Below the pieces are notes generated by a model. That model worked only from the letters and a program-made list of their open reading frames with translations. It searched no databases and had not been told where the DNA came from. From contig ML677364.1 in NCBI GenBank assembly GCA_007922305.1, positions 15,452,606 through 15,516,605 of the forward strand: DNA of 64,000 nucleotides, given 5' to 3'. This document shows, one piece after another, positions 25,402-37,230 of the stretch. Origin of the DNA: Dermatemys mawii. Taxonomy: Eukaryota; Chordata; Testudines; Dermatemydidae. Position 1 is the stretch's first letter, and each line of letters opens with the position of its first letter. The translations under genes were made by a program, and so were the position numbers.

Positions 25402-25731
25402 TAGTAGAACCTCAGAGGTATGAACACCAGAATTATGAACTGACCAGTCAACCACACCCCTCATTTGGAACCAGATGTACACAATCAGGCATTAGCCAAG
25501 GGGGAAAAAAGCAAATGCAATACAGTACTGTGTTAAACGTAAACTACTAAACAAAAATTAAGGGAAAGCAGGATTTTTCTTCTGCATAGTAAAGTTTCAA
25601 AGCTGCTTTAAGTCACTGATCAGTTGTAAACTTTTGAAAGAAAAAAAATAATGTTTTGTTCAGAGTTATGAACTTTCAGAGTTATGAACAACCTTGATTG
25701 CCAAGGTGTTTGTAACTCTGAGGTCCTACTG
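25402..25731. mobile_element. Tigger-type MITE, 330 bp
   Basis: Left end tagtagaacctcagaggt and right end aactctgaggtcctactg are inverted repeats. A TA duplication flanks it (25400-25401 and 25732-25733), as for the pogo/Tigger group of the Tc1/mariner superfamily. The interior is AT-rich and non-coding. It lies 11 bp left of the next element. Confidence 0.75.
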
Positions 25732-25742
25732 TATCCTAAATG

Positions 25743-26712
25743 CAGTAACTCCTCACTTAATGTTGAAGTTATGTTCCTGAAAAATGAGACTTTAAGCAAA
25801 ACGATGTTAAGTGAATCCAATTTTTCCATAAAAATTACTGTAAATGGTGGGGGGAAGTTCCAGGGAATGTTTTTTCACCAGACAAAAAAAAACTATATAT
25901 ACACACACAGTGTATATGTTTTAAACAAACAATTTAATACTGTGCACAGCGATGATGATTGTGAAGCTTGGTTGAGGTGGTGAAGTTAGAAGGTGGGATA
26001 TTTCCCAGGGAATGCCTTTCTGCTGAATAATGAACTAGCTTTTGGCTGAGCCTTCAAGGGTCAACACACTGTAGTTAATGTAGCCTCACACTCTACAAGG
26101 CAGCATGGCAGACAGAGGCAGAGCACACACCATGTGTGAGAGAGATGTGCATTGCCCATTTAAGTACACTGCCCCACTCTTAAGTACATTGTCTTTTTAA
26201 GTGGATCAGCAGGTTGAGATAGCAGCTGCTGCCCCAAGCTCTCTCTGTCTCTCTCAGTCTGTGTCCCCACTCTGCTCTATATGGAAAAGGGGTAAGCAGG
26301 GTGCAGGAGCAGAGGGGAAGGAGACACCTTGACATTAGTCCCTCCCTTCCCTGCCTCCCCCAGAAAACAGGAGGCTCCCAGGAGCAGCTCCAAGGCAGAG
26401 GGCAGGAGAAGCACATAGCAGTGCGGGGAGGGACATCTGAACTGCTGGCAATTGATAATCTGCTGGGCAGCTGCTGCACAGGGACCTTAGGGGAATAGGG
26501 GCTGATAGGGGGCTGCCAGTCCACCCTTGTTCCAAGCCCCTACCAGCTAGCTGCAATGGGCTGTTCTTCCTGCAAGCAGTGGACAAAGCAGGCGGCTGCC
26601 AAATTACTTTATAAGGGAGCATTGTGCAACTTTAAATGAACATGTTTCCTAATTGATCAGCAACTTAACATTGAAACAATGTTAACCAGGACCACTAAGT
26701 GAGGCGTTAATG
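25743..26712. mobile_element. Tigger-like non-autonomous element, 970 bp
   Basis: Left end cagtaactcctcacttaa pairs with the right end taagtgaggcgttaatg. TA follows on the right; the left flank has tg, probably a mutated TA. A second copy at 50091-51093 shares the ends and interior blocks (for example a gatgatgattgtgaagcttg block and an agctctctctgtctctct block). Open frames inside do not resemble a transposase. Confidence 0.75.
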
Positions 26713-27367
26713 TATCATTGTAAGTGCTGGCATAGAAAGTTGGAGGGATGCAGCAGCAAGCTTCCAATTATTACTAAATTAATGAAGATAAATGCGTAGT
26801 TATCACCATTATACAGTGGGCTCTAGTTGTAGTCAGAGCAGCAAATCAGTTCAATTCATAATACAGTGGAGTCTCATCTTACACTGGGGTTAGGTTATAA
26901 TGTCAGCGCGTAAGGTGAAAATCACATATAGTCAAAATTATCCTTGAAAATCTCTTAAATCGCCAATAACGTACAGTTTTGTGTATACAACTCTGTACAG
27001 TACTATGTATAAATTTATAATGTATACAGTAATGTACAGTACATAATAAAGAGTACATAGGCAAAATATAATTTTACAGTATTTTTAATAACATAAGAGA
27101 GAGAGACGGAAGAATGAAAGACTAAAAAATGAAAACAGTACAGTACTGTAAACCTGAACAGTCACCATTCATCCTGGATATTCTTGCTAGTCTTGTACTG
27201 TACACACTCCAATGATTAGTCTTCCTCTTCCCCTGACAATACTATTGGGGGGGTTGTCAGGGCTTGATGTTGATCCAGGAGATGATGGGCCAGGCTTGGG
27301 TGATGGAGAGCGAGTCGTAGACAAAGTGGTTGGCTTTGGTTCAGCTCAAGAAGTTGATTGTGTAGGC

Positions 27368-27670
27368 TAGTGGTTCTCAAACTGGGGGTCGCGACCCCCC
27401 AGGGGGTCATGGAGCACTCCCAGGGGGGTTGCGAGCGCCGGGCACTGCTGAAAAGCCGCTGAATGCATTACTTCCGCCTTCAGCGGCTTTTCGGCGGACA
27501 TACCGAGCGCTCCGTTCGGCTGCAGTCGGGAGCGGTCAGCATGTCCACTGAAAAGCCGCTGAATGCGGAAGTAATGCATTCGGCGGCTTTTTGGCGGACA
27601 TACAAGGGTCCGCCACGGCTGACAAGGAAGCAAAAATGGGTCGCGGTTTTCATAAGTTTGAGAACCGCTG
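27368..27670. mobile_element. Nested hAT MITE, 303 bp, inside the Tigger element
   Basis: Ends tagtggttctcaaac and gtttgagaaccgctg are inverted repeats. The 8-bp duplication gtgtaggc is exact on both sides (27360-27367 and 27671-27678). Inside, two arms carrying atgcattacttccgc / gcggaagtaatgcat and 'ggcggacatac' form a large internal palindrome. Because it sits in the Tigger element, it is the younger of the two. Confidence 0.9.
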
Positions 27671-27813
27671 GTGTAGGCTCATCTGCTGCTGGTTGTTGTT
27701 TTTTTTGTTGAAAAACGTGGTGATTGGCAACTGTCGCTGTTGTCTCTTGAGCTGCTCAATATTTCTTGGTACGGTCTCAAATCATCCATAATATTACATG
27801 TGATTTTGAGGCT

Positions 27814-29333
27814 TCATTTCATAGAGGGATCATATTTAGAAATTAAATCATTCAAGTGTTTTGCTGCTTGGAACACTTCAGCAAATTTATGAAGATTCCA
27901 GCCGGCTGGCTCTTCCTGTTCATTGTTATCTTTGTCTTCTGTAGAAGATTTTATCAGTTCCTCTAACTCTTTGTTAGTCAATGGTTCTTTATGGTCCTTA
28001 ATTAATTCCTCAATTTCTTCCTCGAGGATGTCGATGAAGCCACCACCAACCACTTGCCTGGCCACCTGAACAATGCGTTTCACTTCTTTGTCAATGGTCG
28101 GGAAACCCTTAAAATCATTCACACATTCTTTCCATAGGTTTCACCAACACGCATTGACTGTTTCAGGCTTAATTGCATCCATCGCCTGTTTAATATAAAT
28201 TATGCAATCAGCAATGTTGAAGGACTTCCAACACTCCATCACATTAACATTGGGATCAGCATCCATAGCAGTAAGGATCCATGAGAATGTAAGCCTCCTG
28301 TATGCAGCCTTGAAACACTGAATGACACCTTGGTCAAGAGGTTAGAGGATGGAGGTGGTATTGTGGGGGAGAAAGATGACTTCAACTTCGTTACGTGCAA
28401 ACCAGAGTGCCTCGGGGTGGCCAGGGGCATTGTCTACGATCAGCAACATTTTAAAGACAAGTCCTTTCTCTTCAAGGTACCGCTTGACCTCCAGAATGCA
28501 ACACTTGTGGAACCAATCCAGAAATAATGCTGCCATTACTCAAGCCTTTTTATTAGACTGCCAGAACACGGATGAGATTTTTGTTCTTGCCTTTTAGGGC
28601 ACAGGGATTTGCAGCCCTGTAGAGCAAGCTCAGCTTTATTAAATGCCCAGCCGCACTGCCACAAAGCAACACAGTCACACGATCTTTAGCTGCTTTGAAG
28701 CCAGGGGCTTGTCTGTCTGATTTTGAAATGTAAGTGTGGTTGGGCATTTTTTTCCAGAAGAGGACAGTCTCGTCAGCATTAAAAACTTGTACTGGAAGAT
28801 AGCTCTTCTCTTCTATGATTTTCTTTAATTGTTAGGGGTAGGCTTTTGCTGCCTCTTCATCAACAGATGCAGCTTCACCAGTAGTCTGCATGTTTTTGAG
28901 GTTGAAGCAGTTCCTAAAACTGTTAGGCCAACGTTGGCTGGCTTTGAATTCCTTCTCATCAGAAGGCTGTCCCTCTTCAGCAGGAGATTTGAACAGCGCA
29001 TAGATGCTAAGAGCTTTTTCTTGCAACATGTTGTCATTGATAGGCACACGTTTACAGTTCGTCTTCCAGACATAAGTTTAATGCCTCTTCAGTCTTCACT
29101 AAAGTCTTATCATGCTCTTGGCTCATCACCTTAGCAGTTACTGGAGCACTTGATGCCACAGCTTGATGAATTTCTCTCTCTCAAATCTTGAAGGCACGGA
29201 TGCTAGATTCATTGCAGCCATATTTAGGCGCCACACTGGAGACCGACATACTGTCACTCAATAAGTCCAAAGCAGATTGCTGTTCCTTCATTTGAGCACC
29301 AGATGAAGTAGGTGGTTTGTGTTTAGGGGCCAT
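27814..29333 (-). pseudogene. Tigger transposase pseudogene
   Basis: Read on the minus strand it begins MAPKHKPPTSS, the usual start of Tigger/CENP-B-like transposases with an N-terminal DNA-binding helix-turn-helix. The three acidic positions of the DDE-type catalytic core are all still encoded: FNADET at about 28775, LLIVDNAPGHP at about 28440, and PLDQGV at about 28335. An acidic C-terminal tail (EEEIEELI) ends at the stop at 27814. It is broken: a stop follows the N-terminal piece near 29181, the frame changes between the N-terminal, middle and C-terminal parts, and a stop replaces the residue just before PLDQGV. It cannot make a full transposase. Confidence 0.85.
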
Positions 29334-29635
29334 GTTATACGGAAAATACGTATAACATGTATCTTTAAACACTACTGTACAGTACAGTGTACAGTAGAAT
29401 CACACTCAGCATGGCGAGATGTGCACAGTATGAGATAACACATGGGAACTGAGTACTGTAGTGGGAACAGCAGATTCGTGTCTCCTATCTCATGCTCACT
29501 CTGGGGCATACACTCACTGAGTGGAATGGCGGGCGGAATCGCCCGCACTATTTAAACTGTTTTGTTTTTTTTGGCTGAGCACATAGCTGAATTAGAGCAT
29601 GTTAAATGCATGTATGATGCGACTCCCCTGTATTC

Positions 29636-29830
29636 TGAAGCTTTGAGGCAGCATGGGGTAATAAATAAAGCACTGCAAGGGAAGTCTAGATACTTGGATT
29701 CTATTCCTGATTCCACCCATGGCCAAGTTGGTGATCTTAAGCAAGTCAACATCACCTCTCTGTCTCAGTTTCCCCATCTGTAAACAGGGGATAATGACAC
29801 TGATAGCCCACTTTAATATCTATAGACAAA
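29636..29830 (-). repeat. MIR-like SINE relic, reverse orientation
   Basis: aaataaagcactgcaaggga, ctattcctgattccaccc and ctgtctcagtttccccatct, then gtaaacaggggataatg: the classic reverse MIR-like order. It starts just after the Tigger right border. Confidence 0.65.
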
Positions 29831-32800
29831 GAGAGCTAGGATAGAACTACAGAAAAGTATGTCAATCACTAAAGCAGTCACTTCTATAAGTATAAGCAAG
29901 TAACAGTTTTATCTGAGCTTCCATTACTTCCTTGCAAAACATTACATACCAATACCTATCTTGTAAAAACCTGCAGCAGACTACTATCAAGAACCCCATA
30001 TGTTAAGTTCCTAGATAAACCCTTCTTTCAAACTAACAAAAATTTCCTACTAACCAAAGACATATCAAGTGCAAGGGCTGGAAATTGGAATGTCACTGGC
30101 AAGAGAATAATCACAAATCCAGTCAACTACAGCAAAAGCAAAAGCCCATCTGATCCTGCAAAGTAAAGAGCCTTCTTCTCCCCCACCTTAGGATCAGCCA
30201 AGTCCTGCCCAGTGGACATGCCTTCTGTAGTCGGCAGCATAGTTCACCCAGAAGCCCCCCTACAATGATCCATATAATTTCCTGACACAAGGAATTTCTA
30301 TTCTGCAAATATTATTGTATCTGGTGAAGTGATGGGTTGGTAATCTAGGTGTGGTGGGGCTGAGGAGGGAATTTTGCACAGCAAATTAGTTAATATTGGA
30401 ATTTTTGTATTTATCATTATATTAAATGTTGTGAAGTGCCAAGAGGCAGAAAATCCAAACAAATAAGTAATCAATCAAACACGACAGTCACATTAATGCT
30501 GATGAAAGCAACAGATGGAAGAGAAACAGCCAGGCCATCACACTGCGGGAACATGAACCCAGCACAACAGGAATTTCTGTGGCAACTGCTACTGATCTGC
30601 TACAAATTGTTCACTCAGCTAGCCTATGCTAATCGACACTGATACTTTAACTGCCCCAACCCTGAACCCACTTGCTTCATCCCTCTCTTAGGACTTGTCT
30701 ACAAGCACTTCAGCAAGTGTTTAACATTATGCGCTGCAAGCAGCCCTATGGAACAGCTTGTGACCTATAAAGTTAAACAGGGCATAAACCGAGCCACGGT
30801 CAGGATCTCGGATTGTAACAAACACTTTGGGGCAGGGATGCTTTGTTGGTACAACACCTAGCATGATAGGGCCTAGGGTTGGCTATTCTCCAGGACTGTC
30901 CTGGAGTTTCAGGGATTAAAAAATTGATCTTTTATTAAGGATCATGTCATATGACAAAACCTCTAGGAACCAAAACTGGCAACTCTGGCTTGGTTGCTGC
31001 TAAATAATAATAAAAGCTCCCAAGATGGTGATTCTTACAAGGGAAGGCACACACTAAACAAGAGGATTGTAGGATGCAAGTCTGCTACCTTTCATACATA
31101 CATCCTAGCCAAAGTTTGCATAATATATGCATGTTCACTCCCACCGAACACACAGGAAAGTGTCACCTTTGGCTCTTATAGTGGTTTTATCTTGATCCTC
31201 ATTACTATTTGAAAGAATGCTGTATAACATTTTTAGCCGTCCTCACAGGTCGTTATTATGTAGTTCTCACCAGCATTTAGATAATAATAGTGACCTATAT
31301 AAATAAGAATACAACAATAGTGACACCTACTGGCAAATAAGAAAACTGCTCCTACCCACAAAAACAATTAAAGTCTGTTTAATAGGTAAGTAAATCCAAA
31401 CAAGTGCACAAAAAAATGGAAAGGAATAGCAAAAATTGTGCAAGATGAAGAGTCACCTAATATTTTGCTTATTTTGAAATATTAGCTGGTCTTTGCTTTT
31501 ACATGTTTTTTATTACAATTTTCCTGAGTGGCATGTGTATCCCCAGTTCAGGGTGGCTAGCTCCTGGTCCCACCCCTTCCACCCAAGGCCTCACCGCGCT
31601 CCTTCCCTTCTGACCCCCCAAACTCCGGCGACATTTTTTCTTTTTATTCACAGCAATTTTATTCTTTTTTTTACTGTTTCATCATTTTAATACTAGCTCA
31701 TTCAATAGTGCTAGCTGGTGTTCTATTGTGTTGTACCAGCCTGAGTAACATCTCTGTCCTTTAACACTTGCCTGCCCTTCTAGTGACAATTCCCAATATG
31801 CAGGGTTGTAGATGTGCAAGAGAACTGTAAGTGGTTTTCCAAAATAAGTTGTGTACTTAACAAAAATATAACTAGGTGCCCAAGAGACAGATGGCATGAT
31901 GCCCTCTAAATGAAAAAGAGAGAGCTATTAAATACATGTCCAGGCACAACATACCGAATGGTCATGGATCTTTACACAAGGTGAGTCTGGCTGAACAGTA
32001 AACAATAGGGATAGTGTGAACCAAAAGAGAATGGACTCACCACTATTTTTTTTTTAAATACCGCTGAACAGAAGATGATTCTGAGCTTCAAAGTGTGGCT
32101 CCAAGTCAAACTTTCCAAAGGAAAGTCAGTGAAGTAACCACAGCCAGGAGGCCAGCTGAGAATACTGCTACTGTTTGGCTTATTCTACCTTTGAGTTGCA
32201 CACCCAGCTAATCTATAGCATAGCCAGGAACTGTACCCCAGTCTCCTGAGTCTCAGTACAGTCCCTTAGCCATAGGAAGTTGTTCTTGCTGCTTTATTTC
32301 TCTCTCTTTTCCACTTGTCTTTCCCTCTTGTTTATTACAAACAAAGGAAGCTTGAGAGATAGAAGGGAAAAAACCGGGGGGTTGGAAAAGGCATGAAATC
32401 CGCACTCCCAGGAGGAAGACAAAAGAGTAAAAGAGAAAATGGATGGGTTGAGCTCAGATCTTAATTTGTAATAAAAGAGGCACTGGGGCTCAAGCAATCT
32501 TTCTACTTCCATAACTGACACAGCAAGCCCAGAAATGCCAGAGCTATGAACTGCCAAGCCTGAAGGTGCCGGAGGTCAGCTCTGGCACAAATAAAACCCT
32601 GGTTGAGCTACATATAGCAGCTGGACGCAATGCAAAGAAAGCAGAGACATATTTGTCTATGAAGGACAAAGACAGAGAAGAAAATCAAAAACTCTGAATC
32701 AACTCATCATTGTCACCTCTGCCCATCTTCAACTTCCCTTTCTTCAGTGAACATGAACACCGCCATGCAGAGAAGACAACATCTTTCGTTGTTTATGAAG

Positions 32801-33199
32801 ACAGAAAGGAGAGCAGAGCACATTATTCACAACACAACAGCAGCTAGCAAGGCCATTGCCAAGCTTCATCACATAGTAATGCAGAATGTTGCACTGATTC
32901 CTCCCCATTCCTTACCCCTGAGATGCAAGGGGGAAATGATCTTGCTTTGCCAGCATTTAAAAGCACACGGCAGATGGAAGCACAAACCTACCATTACTTG
33001 AGTCTGATGATCACTTCTGATTAAATATTTACCGTCATAAAACCAAAAGGACCTTCCCGGCTGGGGTGGAGCTTGTAATCTGTACACTAATGAGGTCAGA
33101 AGGCCACTGATTCACAAGAGAAGTATTTCTAGCAAACTATGCAATTAATATATAACACCATAATGTTTTACAGTGCATTTTCCATTTTTATTCTTTTGT
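29831..33199. other. Intergenic, sparse repeats
   Basis: No exon or RNA gene recognised. Fragments: a 'ggacttgtctacaagcac' end word near 30691 resembling Harbinger-like MITE ends; a stretch at 30871-30990 (listed separately); GC-rich hAT-like words near 31560-31620; and a decayed SINE-like tail near 32200-32280. The rest is unique-looking. Confidence 0.45.
30871..30990 (-). repeat. Short DNA-transposon-like repeat ('ggttgccaact' family)
   Basis: Contains ctccaggactgtcctggag, gattaaaaaattgatctttt and aaaactggcaactctggc. This is the reverse of the element inserted in ASMT copy A at 37691-37822. The ends look like short inverted repeats, but no target duplication is clear. Confidence 0.45.
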
Positions 33200-33203
33200 G
33201 TAT

Positions 33204-33863
33204 TGTGACAAAGCTCCAAGTTTGTACTTGTGGGTCCTGCGCTCCCTGGCAGATTTAGGGGCCTCAGAAACTCATCTAGGCCCCAGAGTGACCTCCCTTT
33301 CCCAATATAATTGGCAAGAGTCACTGCCTAGTGAGTTACCTTCATCACAGGCCAGTATGGAAGATGGAAAAGGGGGGAGCCCAGGCCCGCCCTCTACTCC
33401 GGGCTCCAGCCCAGGGACCCTAATAGTATCAGCTAAGATGGCTGACCTTTTAGCCACAAAACACAATACAATTTCCTGGGCTACTTCCCCACAGCAGTCC
33501 CCACTTCTTCAAACTCCAATTCACCCTTACCTCAGGGCCTCCTTCCTTCTGTATGATATGTTGTCCACCACTCAGTCTCACCAACAGCATAACTTCCTTC
33601 CACAGCTCCTGACACCCACACCCCACCTGACTAACTGGGAGGTTTTTATCTGGTTTCAGCCAGTCCCTGATTGGCTTCAGGTGTCCCAATCAGGCTAGTT
33701 GTTTCTACTCCTTTCTAGAAGGTTCTTAATTGGCCCCAGGTGTCTTGATTGGCCTGGAGTAGCCTTTGTTTGGCTATCCAGGGAACAGGGACCTGCACAT
33801 CCTGAGACTAATGTACCTGCCTTCCAGCACTCTCTTATATCCTTCTGGTCTGACTCCGTCACA
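33204..33863 (-). mobile_element. Solo LTR, 660 bp, with 4-bp target duplication GTAT
   Basis: Begins tgtgacaaagctcc and ends gactccgtcaca, with gtat on both sides (33200-33203 and 33864-33867). It is the reverse complement of the element that begins at 63552; the two match over long blocks, including the gccaatcagggactggctga and ctactccaggccaatca segments. There is no internal coding sequence, so it is a solo LTR. A 4-bp duplication fits gammaretrovirus-like (class I) elements, but I cannot name the family. Confidence 0.85.
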
Positions 33864-33867
33864 GTAT

Positions 33868-35055
33868 GTAAGAGAGGGGACATAGTTACCTCTGTATTTG
33901 TAAAGTGCCCAGCAGACAAAAAACTTGACCTGGGGCTCTGAGCACAATACAATATTCACCTTTAATAAAATTAGCAATCAGGAAAGTCCATCTAAAGTTT
34001 ATGATTCAATAAGGATATCTATAAATACACACAAGCCGTGATTGTATAGAGATAACTATACTGAAGTTCTCTATCCCAGCATACAAAGTGCCGTCCTCAT
34101 AGCAGCACCTGGAATCTGAGAGGACTCTTCCCAGAAACACCTAGATATCTTACTGAGAATCCAGCTCTGTTGCAGTCTCCCCCAACCTATGGTCCGTGGA
34201 AAGTTTGCTGGTAGAGTAGTCAGTGCTATTTAACTTTATTGCCAGCTGTTTAAGACATTTCAGAATAAATGAAATGCTTTTCCATTGTAAGCAGCTGCTG
34301 CCAGAGTCACAGGAGTGTTACATGATCACAAACGAGATAGAGAGAATGGGACATGTGATTCTGAATGAGCGGAGGGCCACAAGACAGCCTGTGTATTAAA
34401 AAGTGGCCTACACTGTGAAAGAGTTTAGGAACTCCTGGCCTGTGCTTTTTGCAAATTTCACTGAAAAGTGCTTTTATAGTGTTGTATGTCAGCTGCTTTT
34501 GTAGTGTTTGTATTTCAGTCTAGTAGGGACCTGAGATAAAGTACTTAATAAAGCCCCAGTCCTTCAAGGAGCTCTTTACAGGCATTGTCAGAGCTTTATT
34601 TACAATCCTGATACGGTGGCATGTAATATAATACCCTACTTTCAAGAAAACTGCACTTTATACTGAAATGACATACAAAAAGCTACATTAAAAAATGGCA
34701 GGATTGCAAATCGGGTACTCAAAAGCTAGGAAATGCCAGAATTAAGGGGTTTTTTGTACTTCAGGGGAAGATCTAAGAAAACCTGCTATAAGTGTATATA
34801 TCAGAGACTTGCCTAGGCTAGTGCCACTCTACTGCCTCCATTTACCCTCCTAGGTGTCATCTACAAGCTCGTAGGCTGATGTGGGGTTCTTAGGCACAAT
34901 CATCACCGAGGCAACTGAGTCCTCCAGCTAAGACACAGAGCTCATGCCACTTCTGGAGTTAAATTAAACGCTAAAGGAAAAAAGACCATTTTGTTATCAC
35001 AGACTTCTTCTGAGCATAGCCCTTCTTCTCGGGATCTGTCATATTTGTCCTTCAG
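33868..35055. other. Intergenic, nothing recognised
   Basis: Between the solo LTR and the start of the duplicated block. No exon or repeat could be named. Confidence 0.45.
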
Positions 35056-35523
35056 CCCTTTCATTAATTCAGCTTTCCCAGTTGGGCTTTCAACAATCAC
35101 TTCTTCCTTTTTTTAACAAGGAGAATTATACCATCTCAACAGGTAGCAAGGGGGGAGAGACAATTATCACCCACCTTTTACTATCAGTCCAGCCAATAGA
35201 CCCTACATAATTGGGCTTATAACCCAAACTACCCTGACTTTTCTTCTTGGGGCCTCTTCATAAGCAACTAACCTAGATCTCCTCCTTACTAGCCCTTTCC
35301 TGACTAGGTCTTACTCTTTAATGAAGCACTTAGGCCCACAGCTACTTTGTCTACAGTTCCTGTCTTGACTAAACCCAGGCTGCCCTTATATCTCCCAGCA
35401 GGCCTGGTTCTTAGTCATATGATCCCCAACACATGATTTCTGTTCTCATTGCCTTCATCTGGGGAGGCAGACTACAGTGCCACAGATAAGATTGAGTCCC
35501 AACCCCACCCCACATGGGTCAGC

Positions 35524-35549
35524 TCAGCCCAGCCCAGCCCAGCCCAGGC
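35524..35549. repeat. Simple repeat (CAGCC)n
   Basis: About five units of cagcc. It lies at the left end of a segment (about 35510-36140) that is missing from unit B. Confidence 0.8.
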
Positions 35550-35899
35550 CAAGGTCTGTGAGGGATGACTTCCTTCCAGAAAAATGATCCTTCTAACTCC
35601 CAATACTCAGAGATCAGTTGATACTCAACTGGAATAAGAGTTTTCATTCCTTCCAAAACTCCTTTTTTCCCCTTTCTTAATGCTTACTACAGCAACTTTG
35701 GATAGTGTAATAATCAGTGCACACAGCACCACCACCAACATACAGTGCTGTATCTTTGTCGTAATGTGAAGCTGTTGTCTTGTGTGTTGTTGTGTATTGT
35801 ATCTGATCTGGGGTGGAGGGTTAGTAGGCAGTCACGTCCTGCCTGTGTGTGCTAGAATTGTTACTTTCAGCATTCCAGAAATTCCTTTGCTTTGTATAA

Positions 35900-36085
35900 G
35901 TGAGTAGTACAACTTTCTTCTTTATATAAAAGTTGACTCCTTTTCTGGATCCAGCTAAGTTCCTGGCCTCAGTGGTATCCTGTAGCAATGAGTCCCACAG
36001 CCAGTGTGGGAGAAAATAACTTCATGTGATTAGTTTTGAATTGATACCTTTCATTATACTGATTGTTTTCTTGTTGCTGTGGTTT
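35900..36085 (-). repeat. CR1-related relic, present in unit A only
   Basis: ggcctcagtggtatcctgta, gcaatgagtcccacagccag and ttttgaattgataccttt match the order of a common sauropsid CR1 segment read in reverse. In unit B the flanks join directly (about 54460 to 54470), so the 0.6-kb segment containing it was gained by A or lost by B. Confidence 0.45.
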
Positions 36086-36448
36086 GAGACTGAATTAAGA
36101 AACATTTAATGAAACTGAAAGATGGCAAATGCTGATATGAGAGTTCACTCCCTTTACACTGTAGAACCTTCCATAGAATCACAGTGCATCCAACAGTGAT
36201 GTACAGTTTATATGTGCAGGAAGAAAACTGAGTACAAACCAGCCCAGTCAGACGTTATGTTAAGCATGCAAAGAATGGAAAAGTACAAAGTCTGACAGCA
36301 TAGAAACAATGTATAATCATGCAAGGAGTATAAGATTTCCACAGTTGCTATTTCTTGTTAAACACATGTTAATTAATTAAGTCCCCCATTTAGAATCAAG
36401 AGCCAAACAAGAGTTACATTCAAACTAGCAGATCATCAATCCCTGTAG

Positions 36449-36853
36449 CAGTGGAGGCCAAACTTTCTGACTCTCTAAGCCACCTACCGCAATCTTCAGA
36501 CGTTCGAGAGCTGGCGTTCACCAGCTGGGCCATGGGGCTCCAGCCCTGTGGGATGCTGGGTCTCAGGGCTGCTGCCCCACACGAGGTGCCTGCCAGGGCT
36601 CACAGCTTCTAGCCCGCTCCTGTTCAAGTGCTGAGCCCCAGCAAGCACACCCCTGGGGACTGCAGCCCCAAGACCTCCCTCGCTGCTGGGCAGAAGACAG
36701 AGGTAATGTCTGGGAGGGGCATCGTGGGGTCATATGCCCACCTAGATTTTTGACAGGGTTTACTGGCCCCACTTGGTCACATGGTGTCGCCAGGGCTCCT
36801 CCCTGAATGGCTACATGAGCCGCACTTAACTGTAAAAGAACTGCATGCGGCCT
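36449..36853. mobile_element. GC-rich hAT-like insertion, unit A only
   Basis: Starts cagtggaggccaaactttct and ends near gcatgcggcctg. Unit B reads straight through at the same place (caatccctctaggctcatc, near 54790), giving an empty site. Flanks ccctgtag and gcatgtag suggest an imperfect 8-bp duplication. The minus-strand open frame inside (36563-36910) is spurious. Confidence 0.55.
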
Positions 36854-36979
36854 GCATGTAGGCTCATCATACCTAATGAGTGAATGTTCTAAGAGTGTAT
36901 TGTTGTACAAAGTGACAAGGTTAACTATGAGCTGGGTTCATTCCTAAAGTCTAGTAAAAGCTGATCCCCCTTAACTGCA

Positions 36980-36985
36980 TTTATA
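36980..36985 (-). terminator. Possible polyadenylation signal of ASMT copy A (TATAAA variant)
   Basis: TATAAA on the minus strand about 34 nt past the stop codon. The same word is present after the copy B stop. It is a weak variant of AATAAA; the true cleavage site may lie further on. Confidence 0.25.
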
Positions 36986-37018
36986 CATCAAACAACAGAC
37001 AAGAAAGAAGAGACAGAA

Positions 37019-37230
37019 TTATTTTCTTCCTAAAATGGCGTCATAGAGCTTTCCTGTTTTCTTGACTTGAATCTCTCTGAAGCCAGCTGCAGTGAGGAGC
37101 TTGCTGTACTCCGTTGGCGTTCGTTCTTTTCCATCAGTTTGAACCAACATAATCAGAGAGAAGAGCTGAGCTTCTAAAGGCCCAGTTTTGTCTTCATTCA
37201 AAAGTGTTTCAACAACCAGCACTCCGCCCC
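37019..37230 (-). CDS. ASMT: ASMT copy A exon 8 (C-terminus)
   Basis: [14 protein letters not shown], then [17 protein letters not shown], ending YDAILGRK and TAA at 37021-37019. Ile stands where human Asn302 is; the Gln four residues on (human Gln306) is kept. Confidence 0.94.

Larger units (their letters stand above)
26864..29630 (-). mobile_element. Tigger (pogo-like) DNA transposon, 2767 bp, full length
   Basis: The left end cagtggagtctcatcttac and the right end gtatgatgcgactcccctg are inverted repeats with a few mismatches. TA target duplications flank both (26862-26863 and 29631-29632). A degenerate transposase gene fills most of the minus strand (29333 to 27814). A 303-bp hAT element has inserted in the non-coding part beyond the gene (27368-27670). 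Autonomous-size structure, but dead because the gene is broken. Confidence 0.85.

Noticed and set aside
27463..27711. Open frames with repeated 'MHYFRLQRLF' on both strands
   Set aside because: They arise from the palindromic interior of the nested hAT MITE.
33198..33698. 166-codon plus-strand open frame, with a near copy on the minus strand at 63698-63958
   Set aside because: Both are the same strand of one LTR family; the frame crosses LTR sequence and has no viral domain.
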